From the NCBI GenBank assembly GCA_039602395.1, contig JBCNJP010000019.1:7332997-7396996 (forward strand): a stretch of DNA of 64,000 nucleotides, in the 5' to 3' direction. This DNA comes from Deinandra increscens subsp. villosa (Eukaryota > Streptophyta > Magnoliopsida > Asterales > Asteraceae). The notes beneath the pieces are model-generated. The model was given only the letters and a program-made list of their open reading frames with translations. It had not been told where the DNA came from and ran no database searches. A program made the translations under genes and the position numbers. Shown here one piece after another: positions 1 to 12,483 of this stretch (its first letter is position 1; each line of letters opens with the position of its first letter).

Positions 1-298
1 ACTCACAATCGTTGTGGTTTCCCAACGGGACAAGCCCTATTCTCGCGTAAACCTCGTCCGTGTCGGAATCCGCCATGAATTTGACGGCGGAGACTCCACA
101 GAGGATGTAGGGAGGAATTCTTGGAAGATCCCGGAAACCGCCGTTCCCGGCGGCGGCGTGTTCCACGTGCCCTTGAGGAAAGTAGTAAACTTTGGAGTTT
201 AATTCCGGCATTTGCACCATGCCGCCGGCGCACGCGTGCCATAACTTTCCGTCCAAGGTTTTATCCACTTCGTTCAAGGGTTTACTCACATGATCCAT
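1..298 (-). CDS. Auxin response factor, ARF10/16 clade, N-terminal part (cut by window edge)
   Basis: Transcription factor that binds auxin response elements in the nucleus. Read on the minus strand from the ATG at 298, the frame stays open to the window edge (99 codons). It has the conserved ARF N-terminus: LWHACAGGMVQMP at about residues 18-30, then VYYFPQGHVEHA, then ILCGVSAVKFMADSDTDEVY, which leads into the B3 DNA-binding domain. The short leader and the CAGGMVQMP form resemble the ARF10/ARF16 group, whose members are usually repressors targeted by miR160; the miR160 site would lie outside the window. The start is the only ATG before the conserved block. The first bases of the window read on this strand as ...TGTGAGT, so an exon end may lie right at the edge. 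The family is clear; the exact paralogue is inferred. Confidence 0.93.
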   Translation of the reverse strand, partial: MDHVSKPLNEVDKTLDGKLWHACAGGMVQMPELNSKVYYFPQGHVEHAAAGNGGFRDLPRIPPYILCGVSAVKFMADSDTDEVYARIGLVPLGNHNDCE

Positions 299-840
299 TA
301 CATTAATCATCTTGAAACCAAAAGTTCAAAAGTTGAAAAGTTCAAAACCCTTGTGCGAATGAAGGAAGTAGAAACAACAAGAAACCCAACAGTTAATCGG
401 TGTATCAAATATCGAAATCACAGAACACAAAACCCAAGAAAAATCTTGACTTGTTGGTTTGGTTTAATTTCAAGCAGACATCACATACCGAAAGAAAGTA
501 TTGATTGACAGAGAAAAGAAAAGAAACAGATGAACAGAACAGAGGAGCAGAGTAATTAAAAGTGAAATTGTCTGTAGAATTGAATTAGACAGAAAGGGAG
601 TGGGGGGTTTTTAACAAGAATTTAAGCAGAGAAAACAGAGAGTGACAATACAGGGGAAAGGAAGGAAGAAAGACATAAGCAGTGACTACTGATCTGAAGG
701 AAGGCTGGTTGCCGACCAGACGGTGGCATACAACAGACAAATATGAATTCTAGAGAAAGACAGATAAGAGAGAAGAAAGAGAGGAGAGAGAGATTGGGTG
801 AAATTTGGGAGTAGGGTGGGGGTGTTTGTTATAGATTCCA
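299..840 (-). promoter_or_regulatory. 5' leader and proximal promoter of the ARF gene
   Basis: No coding potential. On the sense (minus) strand this stretch becomes pyrimidine-rich, because the plus strand carries long GA-rich runs around 575-660 and 720-795. CT-rich 5' leaders are common in plant developmental regulators. No convincing TATA box or upstream ORF could be assigned by eye, so the transcription start is unknown. Confidence 0.4.
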
Positions 841-3800
841 CCAAATTATCAGAGCCCCAAGTATTTCGGTACAGACTCTATCCATACTTAATCACTTAAA
901 TACAATGAACTTCAACAAAACTCCCTCAACTCTTTACATTTTACTATTTTAGCCTCACAACTCTTTTGATCTCGTACAAAACAACACTTTTAATTAGGAA
1001 ATTAGGTTTACTATGTATATATCCTCTAAATTTTGATCCGTGACGGGACACTAACAACAGGTTGTATGACTGTTCATGCTATGGTTTATTAGATAAAAAG
1101 TCTCTATTATCTTTCATATGGGGTTCATTGATGCCCGGATAATCGTGTGACTATATGAGTTTGATTTAACAAAAGGGTGGTCTGAGATTATCAAAATGAG
1201 TATATACAAGGGTGAAACTAGGTATGAAATTTAAGATGTAGCAAAAAGTTTTTTTTTTGTTTTTGACACGGGTTCAGCAGCCCTAAGAGAGTGGGGTCCA
1301 AGGGCGGCACCTCCTTGTGGGTCCAAGAGGCTCTGTCTCTAGCTGGGGTCGAAAATCAACTTAAAGAAAAACACTATAAATTAATTTAGCCGAAAATTGA
1401 CTCATGATTTTCTTAAGAACTTTGACAACCTTGGTAAACAAATTCTTCAAACTTGTTATTGTTTTATAATGTGAGCCTCATATTAAGGGTTTTTAGGTTA
1501 GATAATGGATTAATGATTTTTTTAAACATAGCACGAGCTTATGGGTTTTTTAGGAGGTAACACATACATAAAAAAAATCCAATTTGTTTCCCTTCATGTA
1601 CAAGTTTAAGGGGTAGAATAAGCTAACCTTGACACTTAACTAGTTTCGCCCTCCGTATATATAGCAATACCTTTTTATTTTTTATGCATTATTTATATCT
1701 ATGTTTTCCTTTCAAATTTATGTTTATTATGATTTATGTTGTGTTTGTGAGATTTAAGTTTGAAACATGTAGGTTGAATTGGACAAGCCACACAAGGTTG
1801 ATGAGATATGTTAGAACGAAATTAGACATTTTTTACATGATGTGGGTGTATTAATAGTAAAATGATATAAAATGAAGTGTTGATATATTAGTGTTTGATT
1901 TGAGTTTAAGACTCAAAGTTAAACTTCATTTGTAGGCTATAGAAGTTTATCTGAAGTAAGATGTATTACTTGTCATATCAATCATATCATGTCGTAATAT
2001 TGTGTCATATCAATCATATCATGTCGCAAATGTTTTTTAATAATATAAAAAGATATGCACCTATGATAGATTACGTATGATTATGATCATATGGGAAAAT
2101 TTTGATGGTTTTTATAAGCCTATTAACATTACATTTTCATTAAGAACTTGCAAAACTACATGCAAAGTCTTTTAAGAGAAGTGATTAAATCCGTAAGCCT
2201 TTTCCCATAATGAATATCTGTTGGAGATATATATCGTGCAGAGCAATAAAACTTTTATTATTGGATTGAGACTAGTGCCTCATTTTTCTCCTTAGATGGA
2301 TGACAGTCCCATTTTTTAATTCTTTTAAATTCGAAGTTTCTACTTGCATTTGTTAAGCATTGAACAAGGATCCCCCATTCTCCCTACTGAAAAAATGGAT
2401 CTCGAATTTCATGAAATTCAATTAAGAGAACAAATGTTATCTCTTATCCATTTCATGGATCTCCCATTTCGGGTTTGTCAGATTAACCCAACTAACCCGA
2501 TTAAAATGTTTAGACCCTATTAGATCTGACCTTAATTGCATTATTCGAGTTCGAGTTGGGTCAGGTTAATCAAAGAGAGTTTGTTTTATGCGTGATAACT
2601 TGTTTTTAAAAGAGAGTTTGCAAATCGAAAGTGGTCATTGGTCAATGAGGTTTATGGACAACAAAGCTTGTGAAAATTAAAGTGGTTTTGCCCTATCGAT
2701 ACTTCTATTACTTTTTATATGAGAGGTTGACAGTTTGATTCTTGCCGGAGGTAATTTGCTTTGAGTTTAGCCAGTAAAAAAAATTCACCTGTAGGTTTCT
2801 TCCTAGATGGTGGATGGGCGGGGTCTCCAAGCTCTGTTATTCGAATTGAATGGTGATTCATATACCAGGGTGATCTCGGGTATTTAGGCCATTTCTGTAA
2901 ATTAAAAATAAAGAACTTGCGAAAGTTTATAGAGGGGCTCAAGATTCATATACACAAAGCTGAGGGTGTTTTTTTGCAAGATTATTAACTTTCATCACTT
3001 GCATCAGATCTGTAAAAGCTCGCGTTTTTTGGAAGCTTCTCCCACCCACAATGTCCGGCTCGTGTTAACCACTCGCTACCTTTTGTGTGAGAAAGGGTGG
3101 AAATGCATAATTTGTCCGTTTCCATACACCACCAATGATACAGTGACACTCACAAATCAAAAACAAAAATCAATTTTATAAAATCAAAAAAATATATATT
3201 TACAAATAAATACTTTTTCATCTATAAGAATCAATTCATGTCATGAGAAACAAGACAGGAGGAATTGTCATTTTACACTCAAAATAAATAAATTATGTAC
3301 TGTTGTCGTTTGATTTTTTTCAACAACCAAATGACGAGATGTAGAGTAGCGTGTTGTAACGATAATGTTGACGTGACTAAGTATGTAAAAAGAACACGTA
3401 TGAAATTATGGAAATGATATGCAAAACATGTCGCATGTACTTTTAGAATCAAGGAAAAGTTACGTCGTGTTAATAGTGAGCCCTAAGAAAAAGAAACACG
3501 AGTTTAAAAAAAAATCACTTTAAATGATATTATGTCAAAATGTTGATCGATTCGATTTTGAATAAAATTTATACTGAAACGTACGCTAAAGTTGAAAGTG
3601 TCGTAACAAGTGACACGAATAGATCGAATAACACGAATAGATAAAAGAAACTAACAAAAAAACCAAAGAACATGAATAAGTGATGGTTTGTTTTGAACTT
3701 TTTAAGCCTATTTTTTCGGTTGGATTTCAGTTACAAATATCCATAAAACCATAATGAAATCAAACCGATCAAGTATTTTGAAAGAAACCAAATCAACTCC

Positions 3801-4323
3801 TAAAATTTCTGAACCAAATCAAATCCTAATATAACTTTGTTTTGTATGATAAATACTTAATTTTTTAAAAACCAAATCCATGTTAAATCGAATAAAAATA
3901 AAGATGAATTAAACTTATAATTAAAGCCCATCAATTAATCGGTTAGCAAAGTCAAAACTAATCAATTTTGAGATTCAAATCTAGATTGTAACAAACAACC
4001 AATATTCAAACATACGAACATCATCACACGTGGTTGTGAACGCATATTGTCACAAACCCTAACCATAAACTCAAGTTCACATCCAATATGCCAATGGTTG
4101 TTGAGACAAATGTTCTATATCTAATCCTAATATTTTCGAGCAAATGAATAAATATCTCCTTTACTCAAAAATAAATTTATCACGTGTACTATTGTTTATA
4201 TTTATTTTTATCTTTTTAATAAATTATGATAAAAAATCACCGCAGGTACCATTAACCCGCCCATACCTTTATAACATTTACAAGAGAGGCTAAAGGTTCG
4301 ATATGATCCCCTATATTACTATT
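841..4323. other. AT-rich intergenic DNA with no gene
   Basis: No ORF resembling a protein. Visible items are a GC-richer 100-bp patch at about 1265-1365, degenerate Gly/Arg-like strings of the AACCCGA type near 2470-2570, and a possible tRNA-like promoter box around 2728-2745 inside a GC-richer patch (2700-2940) that could be an old SINE. Around 3655-3900 there are repeated AACCAAATC-like words, possibly the worn subterminal repeats of a DNA transposon. None has definable ends. Confidence 0.5.
1971..2026. repeat. Two-copy 24-bp direct repeat
   Basis: A 24-base word starting TGTCATATCAATCATATC occurs at 1971-1994 and again, identical, at 2003-2026. The two are separated by 8 bases, giving a 32-base period. 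This looks like a simple local duplication with no evident function. Confidence 0.8.
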
Positions 4324-4354
4324 ACTAGGTTAGTAACCCGGGTATTACACGGTT
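4324..4354 (-). mobile_element. Possible Helitron 3' terminus
   Basis: On the minus strand an imperfect hairpin (4335-4354) built on AACCGTG...CCCGGGTT is followed after a few bases by CTAG and then T. Helitrons end in a hairpin plus CTRR and insert between A and T. The stem is imperfect and no 5' end was found, so this is only a candidate. Confidence 0.28.
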
Positions 4355-5733
4355 TGATTTCATAATATTAGATAGATATAATAAAAAGAAAACACGGTTA
4401 AAATAATCAAATTTATTATGTTTGACAAATTGTTGATTAGTTTCTTAAAATAATCAAATTATTAAGTAAATATATCAAATTCACATTAAGTTAGTGCTTT
4501 TTTATTAAGATTAAAGATTAAAGATTAGCTATATGGTAGTGAAAATTAAAATCACAATCCAAATATCTCTTCTTATTTTTTATTGACTGTATATATATTG
4601 TGTCGACCTTAGTATAGTATAGTATGTAGGAAAATTCATAGTTATATGACATTATATGACAAATCAGGGAAAGAAATGATGCATATAACTGATTATAATT
4701 ATAAAAATATCTTATTTCAGAAAACTTTAATACAACCAAATAAATAACATAATAAAAAACGATCTAAAAAATATTGTAATATTTTAATATTATTATTGTT
4801 TTGGTTTTGCATATACATGATTTTGACTTATGAGCCTACACGAGTACACGGGGGTTCCTTAGCGTGTGGACATTGATCTTTGTCAAAAAGATAACAATAA
4901 TAATAAAGTAAGTTATTTAATAATTAATAAATTAATTAATTTGGAAAACAGGGAATTAAATGAAGATTAAAAAAATAAAAAAAAAACTAGGATGACGGTA
5001 GAAATTGACTTTCAAGGGGGTGGATGGAGACCCGACTCTTGCGCCTAGTGGTTGACTAACCTTTCCACCTTTTTCGCTCTTTTGCTTCTCTCATCTTTAT
5101 TTCATTTTTTTAACTTTTAATAATATTGAAAAAAATATACGATTTAATAACAAAACTAAATATCATATATTTTTAGTATGATCAACAGAAAGAACCAAGG
5201 TCTGGTCAAGAAAAAACATACTTCATTTATTAAACTTTTTATATATAAAGATATATATGTTTTTAAAAATTTAGGAGTTTACTTTATTAGTTGTAATCGT
5301 CATATAAAAGAATAAAGATAATCTTTCTATGACTCAAGACTAAATTTATTTGATTTGTCACTACATATTTTAATCATCTAAAATCTACTATTTATGTAAT
5401 ATAAATTCGATTTAAAGATAGGTTACGTTTTGAACTGAATTTTAGGGCCACAAAACTGAGGTCATATGATTCTTTATTTTAGGCTTAACAAATTAATGAA
5501 CCGACCGACTCGATCAAACCCAACTTTTCTGGAATAATCTTATAAATGAATAGAAACTTGCTAAACCAAGTGTGATTCGTCATGTAATTTCGGTGTATAA
5601 AGGATTTGACCTGGTTTAACAACAACTACCCAATATTTGGGAGAGCCTTTACCTGAACCCATACGTGTTTCTGCAGGCCTTACTGTAACTGGTTTATCTG
5701 GAAATATAAGGACCCATAATTTTCCACCGCGAC
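4355..5733. other. AT-rich intergenic DNA with no gene
   Basis: Very AT-rich, with poly-A/T runs and many stops in all frames. The only ORFs are short and low-complexity. No repeat boundaries or regulatory sites could be identified. Confidence 0.5.
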
Positions 5734-5887
5734 CAGTGGCGGACCTAGGCACAAGCCTAGGGGTTCACCCGACACCCATAAATTTTTTTGGCTCTGTAGT
5801 ATTTTTAGTATTTTTTCAATTTTTTGAACCGAACACCAAGATACTTGGTGACCGAACCCCATGAAAAAAATCCTGGATTCGCCATTG
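5734..5887. mobile_element. hAT-type MITE, 154 bp
   Basis: The left end reads CAGTGGCGGACC and the right end GGATTCGCCATTG, imperfect terminal inverted repeats of the CAGTGGCGG type. The element is flanked by an exact 8-bp target duplication, ACCGCGAC, at 5726-5733 and 5888-5895. An 8-bp duplication with CAGxG-type ends is diagnostic of the hAT superfamily. It has no coding capacity, so it must have been moved by a transposase from elsewhere. The same layout (GGGTTCAC near the left end, AAAAAAAT before the right repeat) recurs in the larger element at 43968-44703. Confidence 0.88.
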
Positions 5888-7034
5888 ACCGCGACGTGCA
5901 TTTCGTGTCATTGCTCGTCGACCTGCTTCTATTTGTCTAGATGTGATCCAAACGGGTTTAAGTGCCTGTTATATCGTTTTTTTTTTTTTTTTTCAAAATT
6001 ATTTCTAAAGTGTTTTATTTCATGTTATATTTAAATACGTTTTATTTTTAATAATGTTATGTAGTCTTTTTATATTTCCATTTTTTACGTTACGTTTTAG
6101 GAATGTTACTATTTTATGTACTCGCATTATCCCACGACAAAACACAAATACTAAAATCTAGCATTATATATGTTAATATATATTAATTAAGTTGATGATG
6201 TTAACAAGGTTTTTATAGGGGGGATCATCACTGTTTGCAATTTCCTCTCAATAACATTAGCAAACTTTAATTGTTTAACTAGATTTTATCTGCGTGTTGT
6301 CGTGAGTATAGCGTAATCATACAAAACAATTGTATTGTTATAAAAAACTAATTAAAACGCATAACGGTCTGAACGTATAAAATATCAAGCATACGACCTA
6401 AAACTATGTTACAGAACTATACATTACAAACCCTTTTGCTAATGGTGATCTGGAAATAATATGTTGCATGTAGGAAGGTCTGCTTTGGGGCAAAAATTAC
6501 ATATGAAAAATATAGATAAAAAGTTGATGTACATGTTAACTGAGATCGCATGTGAGAATGACGGCTCTTAGCGTTACATGTAATCTAAGATTGATTTGTC
6601 AATGATTGGCCTAAAAACTAAGGAGAAAATGGTACTTTTTAAAAAAAAATTATTGTGAAAAGAAAATGATGAGGAAGAAACTAACCAAAAGAAATTACAA
6701 ATATAAGAACAGGTTTTTAAATCACTCGTTCCAATTAAAGGTACAATTACGGGTTCTATTAATTCACGAACCAAAGAGTAAATAGACTTTCGTTTCTAAG
6801 CTTCCAAATAACCGAGAGTGCATGATATCGTCAAAAGCCGAAACCTTCGATTACAATCCCTGGCAAATATGCTTTCATTTCTAAGCTTTCAAATAACCCA
6901 CCACGAAACAAAGACCACCGCCTCGATCAACTCATTAATTCTCATTAGAGAAAGAAAAAGCATCAATCCAGTCAATGACAGAAGCTGACGAAGTATCCAA
7001 TGAGAGCGAGATGTCAAACCATGCCATAACCTTT
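5888..7034. other. Intergenic DNA with no gene
   Basis: AT-rich spacer with a 17-base T run near 5978-5994. Two partly similar segments containing TTTCTAAGCTTCCAAATAACC (6794-6814) and TTTCTAAGCTTTCAAATAACC (6879-6899) indicate a small local duplication. No other feature was seen. Confidence 0.45.
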
Positions 7035-8682
7035 AACCATAACAAAATACTACTGGTGGGGTCTCTGAGGATGTGATATAGGCAGCCTTACCTCTATCGT
7101 AACCAATAGAGAGACCAATCCAAGAAGACCCCCAGCTCCGACAAACCAAAGGACGCAAAAAACAAAGTGACAAACAAGCGAAAAGAGAGGACCGAAAAGG
7201 AAAATGATAAATAAAAGGCCAGAAAAAGAAGAAGCAAAGCCCCAAAATAAATATAACAAATAAATAAATAAAATACAATAGAAACAAATAAATAAAAAGA
7301 AAGAAAAAATAAATACATAGTAGACCAAAGCCTAAGTCCAAAAAAATAAATAAATAAATAATAAAGAAAAAGAATAAATAAATAAATATATAAATATAAA
7401 ACACCGTTCTAGATCATACCCTATCCTTTAGGCATCCTTAATTTTAATCCTACGTCTCCACGACGGCTTATCCTCGACCATATCCTCAGAGAGATGCAGG
7501 TCAAACAAATCATGTCTAATGCGCTCTACCCACGTCAATTTTGGTTTGCCTCTTCTTCTACGCCCCCTAAAGTGATGGACTCAACTGCTCTAACCGATGT
7601 CGTCAATTGCCTTCTTTTCATGTGCTCAAACCATTTCAATCTACCATCCCGAATCTTCTCTAAAATACACGCAACCATAAGTTTTTCACGAAAAAGCGTC
7701 ATTTTTTATCTGTCCAACCGCATGTGCCCACTTATCCACCTCAACATCCTCATTTCGGCGACCTCCAGTTTGCGTATGAGTGTCTTCTTGATAGGCCAAC
7801 ACTCAAACCATAAAACATTGTTGGTCTGACGTGTTCCTTATAGAATTTTCCCTTCAATTTTATAGGGAACCTCCTATCACACAAAACACCTAATGTCACT
7901 CGCCATCTACACCATCCAGCACGTATACGGTGAGCCACATCACTATCAACGTCCCCATCGTTTTGCACAAACGAACCTAAACACTTAAACTTGTTTACAT
8001 GCAAAACCGTCTAGCCTTCAATAGTAATCTGGGTACCCTTAGTGTCATTCTTACCGTTGAAGTCACATTGCATGTACTTGGTCTTGAAACAACTAATCCT
8101 AAGACCTTTAGATTTTAAGGCAGCTCTCCATTCCTCGAGTTTTCCGTTTAGACTTTGTTTACTTTCTGCGACAAGCACAATACCATCACTGAAAAGCATG
8201 TACCACGGAACTGCACCATGGATCGACTTGGACAACTCGTCCATTACCGCAAAAAAAAAAAAGAAACGGACTCAACACGGACCCCTGGTGAAGGCCTACC
8301 CACACAGGGAAGGAATATGTGTCTCCTACCGATATGCGGACGCAAGTCCCCGTCCCGCCATACATATCCCTGATAATGTTGATGTATTTCCCGGGAACAC
8401 CCCCCCCCCCTACACTAAAGACGTTCCCAAATCAACCATCGAGGGAGGCTAATATACCTTTACAAGATCGATGAACACCATATGCAGATCCCGCCTCTTT
8501 TCTCGATACTTCTCATTCAATTGCTTTAAAATGTGTATCACCTCTGTGGTGAACCACCCTGCCATGAAACCAAGTGGGATTACAGTAACATGGGTTTCCC
8601 GCTTGATTCTAGTCTTCATAACCCTTTCGCATAGTTTCATGATATGATTTAACAGATTAATGCCTCTGTAATTCCCGCAACA
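7035..8682 (-). mobile_element. 5'-truncated, dead RTE-type LINE (reverse transcriptase remnant)
   Basis: Minus-strand fragments in several frames match a non-LTR reverse transcriptase in the correct order. From high to low coordinate: CGNYRGINL near 8680-8650; FGFMAGW-like plus EKYREKRRDLHMVFIDL (8640-8449); GLHQGSVLSPF (about 8300-8270); the catalytic box, where F-A-D-D is degraded to FSDG in LFSDGIVLVAES (about 8195-8160); and a C-terminal block with FKCLGSFVQNDG (from 7990). Frameshifts and a 12-base A tract at about 8251-8262 break the frame. The 3' tail (7035-7150) shares words with the RTE copy at 45417-46083. The element begins inside the RT domain, as expected for 5' truncation during target-primed insertion. 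A C10-type tract lies near 8401-8410. No target duplication was found. Confidence 0.85.
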
Positions 8683-10504
8683 CTATACGTCTCCTCTCTC
8701 TCCTCTCTTCTTGTAGAGAAAAGAGATTAGTTAGTTTAGTGGCACGAGCTCTACCCTCCACAACTAGACCCTAGCTCCTTTAGTTTTGAGGGATCCTTCC
8801 GTTTTCTATTGCTCTTCTTTTCTAGTTTTGTTTTCCCTTGTTGTAGTTTTCTTTTCTACTTTTTTTTTTGTGGCCTTTTTTATAGTTTATTCGTTTAAAT
8901 TCTTTTACTTTTGCATTAACGTTACAAAATAAAAGAACCGTATTTACATTTTGAGCCTCTAGCGAAACGCAAGTAGTAACCCACTAGACGGCTAGCGTTT
9001 TGCTCCATTTTAATTTATTATAAACTGCGTGTGTTGATTAATATCTGGTGAGCTAAACAAAATAGATATTTGAAGTCGAGTACTAATTATTAGAATGTGT
9101 ATTAGATTAAAGATTTTAGTATTATCCCATAACTCCACAAGCCTATTAGCTTAATTACTTCTAATTTCTAAAATATTAGATTGTATACGGTTAATAATAT
9201 CAACAATACTAACTTTTTTGTAGCAATGTTTATTGTGATTCGATAAGGAGGTTATTTATGTAAGAATCGTGTCGTATTCGCCTTGTAAGTTGTAATGTAT
9301 CAACTTTTAGTCAATTACTTGTGGCCTTGTGGGCACCAACAACAGTATAAGTAGCAATATATTCACATATGTCTCAAAGCTTATAGCTTGTTGATTTAAG
9401 TGTGTCTAATTTATTAAATTGTTGTGGATTTGTGGGTTTAAATTCTGCGAAGTTAAAATATAGTAATCTAGCCACTAAAAATATAAAGCAAGCTCCACAT
9501 GTATATTTGCATGAATCGTTTTGTATATCGATCGATCTAGCATTAAAAACTAAAACAACATATATGTTTCTTATCTCATTTAGGTCATACATAGTGGGGA
9601 CATTAAGCCCATATAAAAATGGTAAACACCCCTTCTACACCGTCCACTGTGACTGTGAAGCTTTCATCCGTGATTCCTACCATGCCCCTGCTACTTGCTT
9701 TTGTTTTTTTTCTTCTTTTTCTTTCACCGCTTAAATAATTACACATTGTCTTCACTATCACACAACCACAACTCACCCACTACACATTTTTTCACCATCA
9801 GACCACATCATGTGACATTTTGCGTGACACACAGTTCACGCAATAAGAAAAAAAAGTGTAAGATTCCTTCATAACGATGAAAAATCAATTTACATGTATG
9901 AATCGTTTTGAATACCGATCGATATAGCATATAATGATAATGGATAAACACTAATTCCTTCATTCGATGGAAAATCACTTTACATGAATAATCTTGAATT
10001 ATGATATATACCATATATATATAATGGTTCATGAAAACACACTTACCCTAAGGAGAAGGTATAACCCCTTTGATGAAACAAAATGTTTATAGCATGAGAA
10101 ATTAAATTAAAACTTTTGGTTACATCTAATGCTCACAAATAATACGTCAAACACTCGCCCCACTCCTTCTAGAAGGACTCCAATGAACTCTTTCATGCAA
10201 GATGATCATGGTTTCACAAAATGTATGTTTGATAAGTCTATTTTTTAGCATGTTATGTTGAACAAGTGATATATATGCACATTATATCATATCTAGGTTT
10301 AAACCAGCTCTAATTATATTGTTGGAGTCATGTCCTATTTAAACAACAAATAATTAATGTTTATGAATAACTTTTAAAAAACAATATATATATAGCTAGT
10401 AACAATGGTTTTATGCCTAGGTGGGGGTGTTAATTTGAGGTGGTTTTAATTTGGATGATGGCAGTGACATGCATACACGGCGATAAATACATAAGCTAGA
10501 TTGT

Positions 10505-10745
10505 AAATGGACCGAACATTCAATGAATTATCGTTTGTGAACCATTAATTCGGCAGGAAGTTCGTTTAAATAATGAACGAATATGAGCAAGAAATTTTAT
10601 TCGTTTAAGTAAAATGAACGAGCATCAAATAGAGATCTCATTTGTTCATTTGTATGCGTGAACGTTCCCTAAGGTGTTCGTTTATGTTCGTAAGTTTACA
10701 TTCCTTCATGTTCATTTGTTTACATTAATTCATTAGATGTTTTTA
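10505..10745. mobile_element. Degenerate DNA-transposon remnant with GTTCGTTTA-type repeats
   Basis: Words such as GTTCGTTTAAATAATGAACG, ATTCGTTTAAG and GTTCGTTTATGTTCG recur in both orientations, the pattern of a subterminal repeat array in non-autonomous hAT elements. The two edges read roughly AAATGGACCGAACATTCAATG and a T-rich mirror near 10700-10745. No target duplication could be matched, so the boundaries are approximate. Confidence 0.4.
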
Positions 10746-11879
10746 TATTTTTAATATTTAGTTTTTTTACCTAACATTTATACTAGAAACTCTAGTAATT
10801 TAAAGTTTGTATCCTTTTAGAAACTTAGTCATAAAAATTTAGACTTTGTGACACTATTATGAGATAATTATGTGTATCATGACTTTATGGTTTTTATTTC
10901 TAACTTGTTACTTTGTTTTGGAATATAGTTGTGTTTATGATAATCATGTCAATTGTCCAAGTATATAAAAATAAAATAGAGATATATAGAAGTAAGATCC
11001 TCTATTAACGGTATTTAGTCAAAAAAATATTAAAAAACGCATATTATGATGATATTTTATATTGGATTTGTATTTATTTTACTCAACTTTTATTTCTTGT
11101 AGTGTCTTTTCAAATTTAATCCAGTGAAATAGATCTTTTTAATATTTTTAAGCAAAACTATGTATATATCACGCTCAAGGAATATTATTTATCCAACAAT
11201 AGTTCCCCACATACTTGTTTATAATAATAGAAGGCATTTCCACATGTAATGTGCAACATGCCAATTTGGTGGCTTTTAGTCAATGGTATGATCGAATGGA
11301 TCTTTATAAATCTTAAGTTGTTAATGCAAGCATTATTAAATTGATGATTAAATTAACATAATATCAATGTATTTCACACTCATATTAAAATCTTTTGTTA
11401 TAGTAGAAGTATAAATCTACTTCTGACAACACCGGCAAAGACAACCGGTGATGAAAATAATTAATTTGATTAAATTTGTTTATTATATTTCTTCAAAGAA
11501 ATATTGACTTAATGAACAAGTGTTACAAGTTAATGTAGATTCAAAGTAACCAAATATGTTATATGTCGTCTCTTAAAGTTATAATATAACTTTATCAAAT
11601 CAGAGTAAACAATAAAATTATAATTCTAATTCGATAAAATTGTTACACCAAACAAAGAGCGAGACATATTAAGTTATATTTTTTAGGTAATATGAAAGAG
11701 ACGCATCATCCGCACAAATAAAATAACTTGTATTTATATAGTTATTGCCTATTTTTTATGTTGCTAAAAACTAATTGATTAATTAATTATTAGTAGTGAT
11801 TCATTTGTAATATAAATTAATTAATTAAACATGCATATATGAGACATATCTTATGTATCAAGGCATGTCATAAGAATTG

Positions 11880-11965
11880 ATGGAGTTCACGTGACGGTCG
11901 GATCCGCCGTTGATGTCGGCGTCACCGATGGCCGTGCACGGCGGCATCGCCTTTGTGTTTGTTGT
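11880..11965. other. Isolated GC-rich island of unknown origin
   Basis: A run of about 85 bases with many CG dinucleotides (GGTCGGATCCGCCG, GTGCACGGCGGCATCGCC) stands out in DNA that is otherwise over two-thirds A+T. One plus-strand frame is open across it, but it is too short to match a family. It could be a gene fragment captured by a transposon, or a transposon end. I do not recognise it. Confidence 0.3.
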
Positions 11966-12224
11966 TTCCATCACTTAATTACCTCCCAATGCCCTTAATT
12001 AATTGGTCAACCTTACTTTTAAATATCTCATGCAATTCCCATGTTAATTTATATATTTTTTAATCATCTTTCTCAAGACAACAAAAAAACAAACATACAT
12101 GTATATATTATTCACCGAGTAAAAACATAACTAATTTCAAAATTTTAAAATACAAGTCCATAAGTTTATAAGTCTACATTGTTAAGTCAACCTTTTAAAA
12201 AAAAAATTAATGTTGAAGGTTTAA

Positions 12225-12483
12225 GGTTGTGTTTAGCGTCATAAGCTAGCTTTTGAAAAGCTAGTTGGAGTAACGTTTAACTAGTTTTTATAATATTTCA
12301 GTTTTACCCTTCCATAACTTATAAATAAATACCTTTATTTACATTTATGACATGTACATTTATGTCATTTTATATTTTTCAGCTAGTTTATTAGCTGGTT
12401 ATTACCAAACGTTATTTTTTATCAGCTAGCAGCTAGCTTATCAGTTAGCCGTTAGTTTATCAACTAGTACGTCAAACACAGCC
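12225..12483. mobile_element. Tourist-like (PIF/Harbinger) MITE, 259 bp
   Basis: The left end is GGTTGTGTTTAGCGTC and the right end is its near-inverse ACGTCAAACACAGCC. Flanking TAA trinucleotides at 12222-12224 and 12484-12486 form the 3-bp target duplication typical of PIF/Harbinger elements. The subterminal zones are packed with AGCTAGC-type palindromic words. Non-coding. The element at 26001-26417 belongs to the same family. Confidence 0.82.

Larger units (their letters stand above)
8690..12224. other. Intergenic DNA with repeat scraps, no gene
   Basis: Contains no convincing coding region. A 33-base word of the form ATGAATCGTTTTG..ATCGATC occurs twice in direct orientation, at 9511-9543 and 9898-9930, about 85 percent alike by eye. 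Degenerate transposon sequence (10505-10745) and a GC-rich island (11880-11965) are listed separately. The rest is AT-rich with long poly-A/T words. Confidence 0.5.

Noticed and set aside
7033..7404. 123-codon Phe/Tyr/Leu-rich minus-strand ORF
   Set aside because: It translates the T-rich 3' tail of an RTE element on its own strand; low complexity and no membrane-protein family resemblance.
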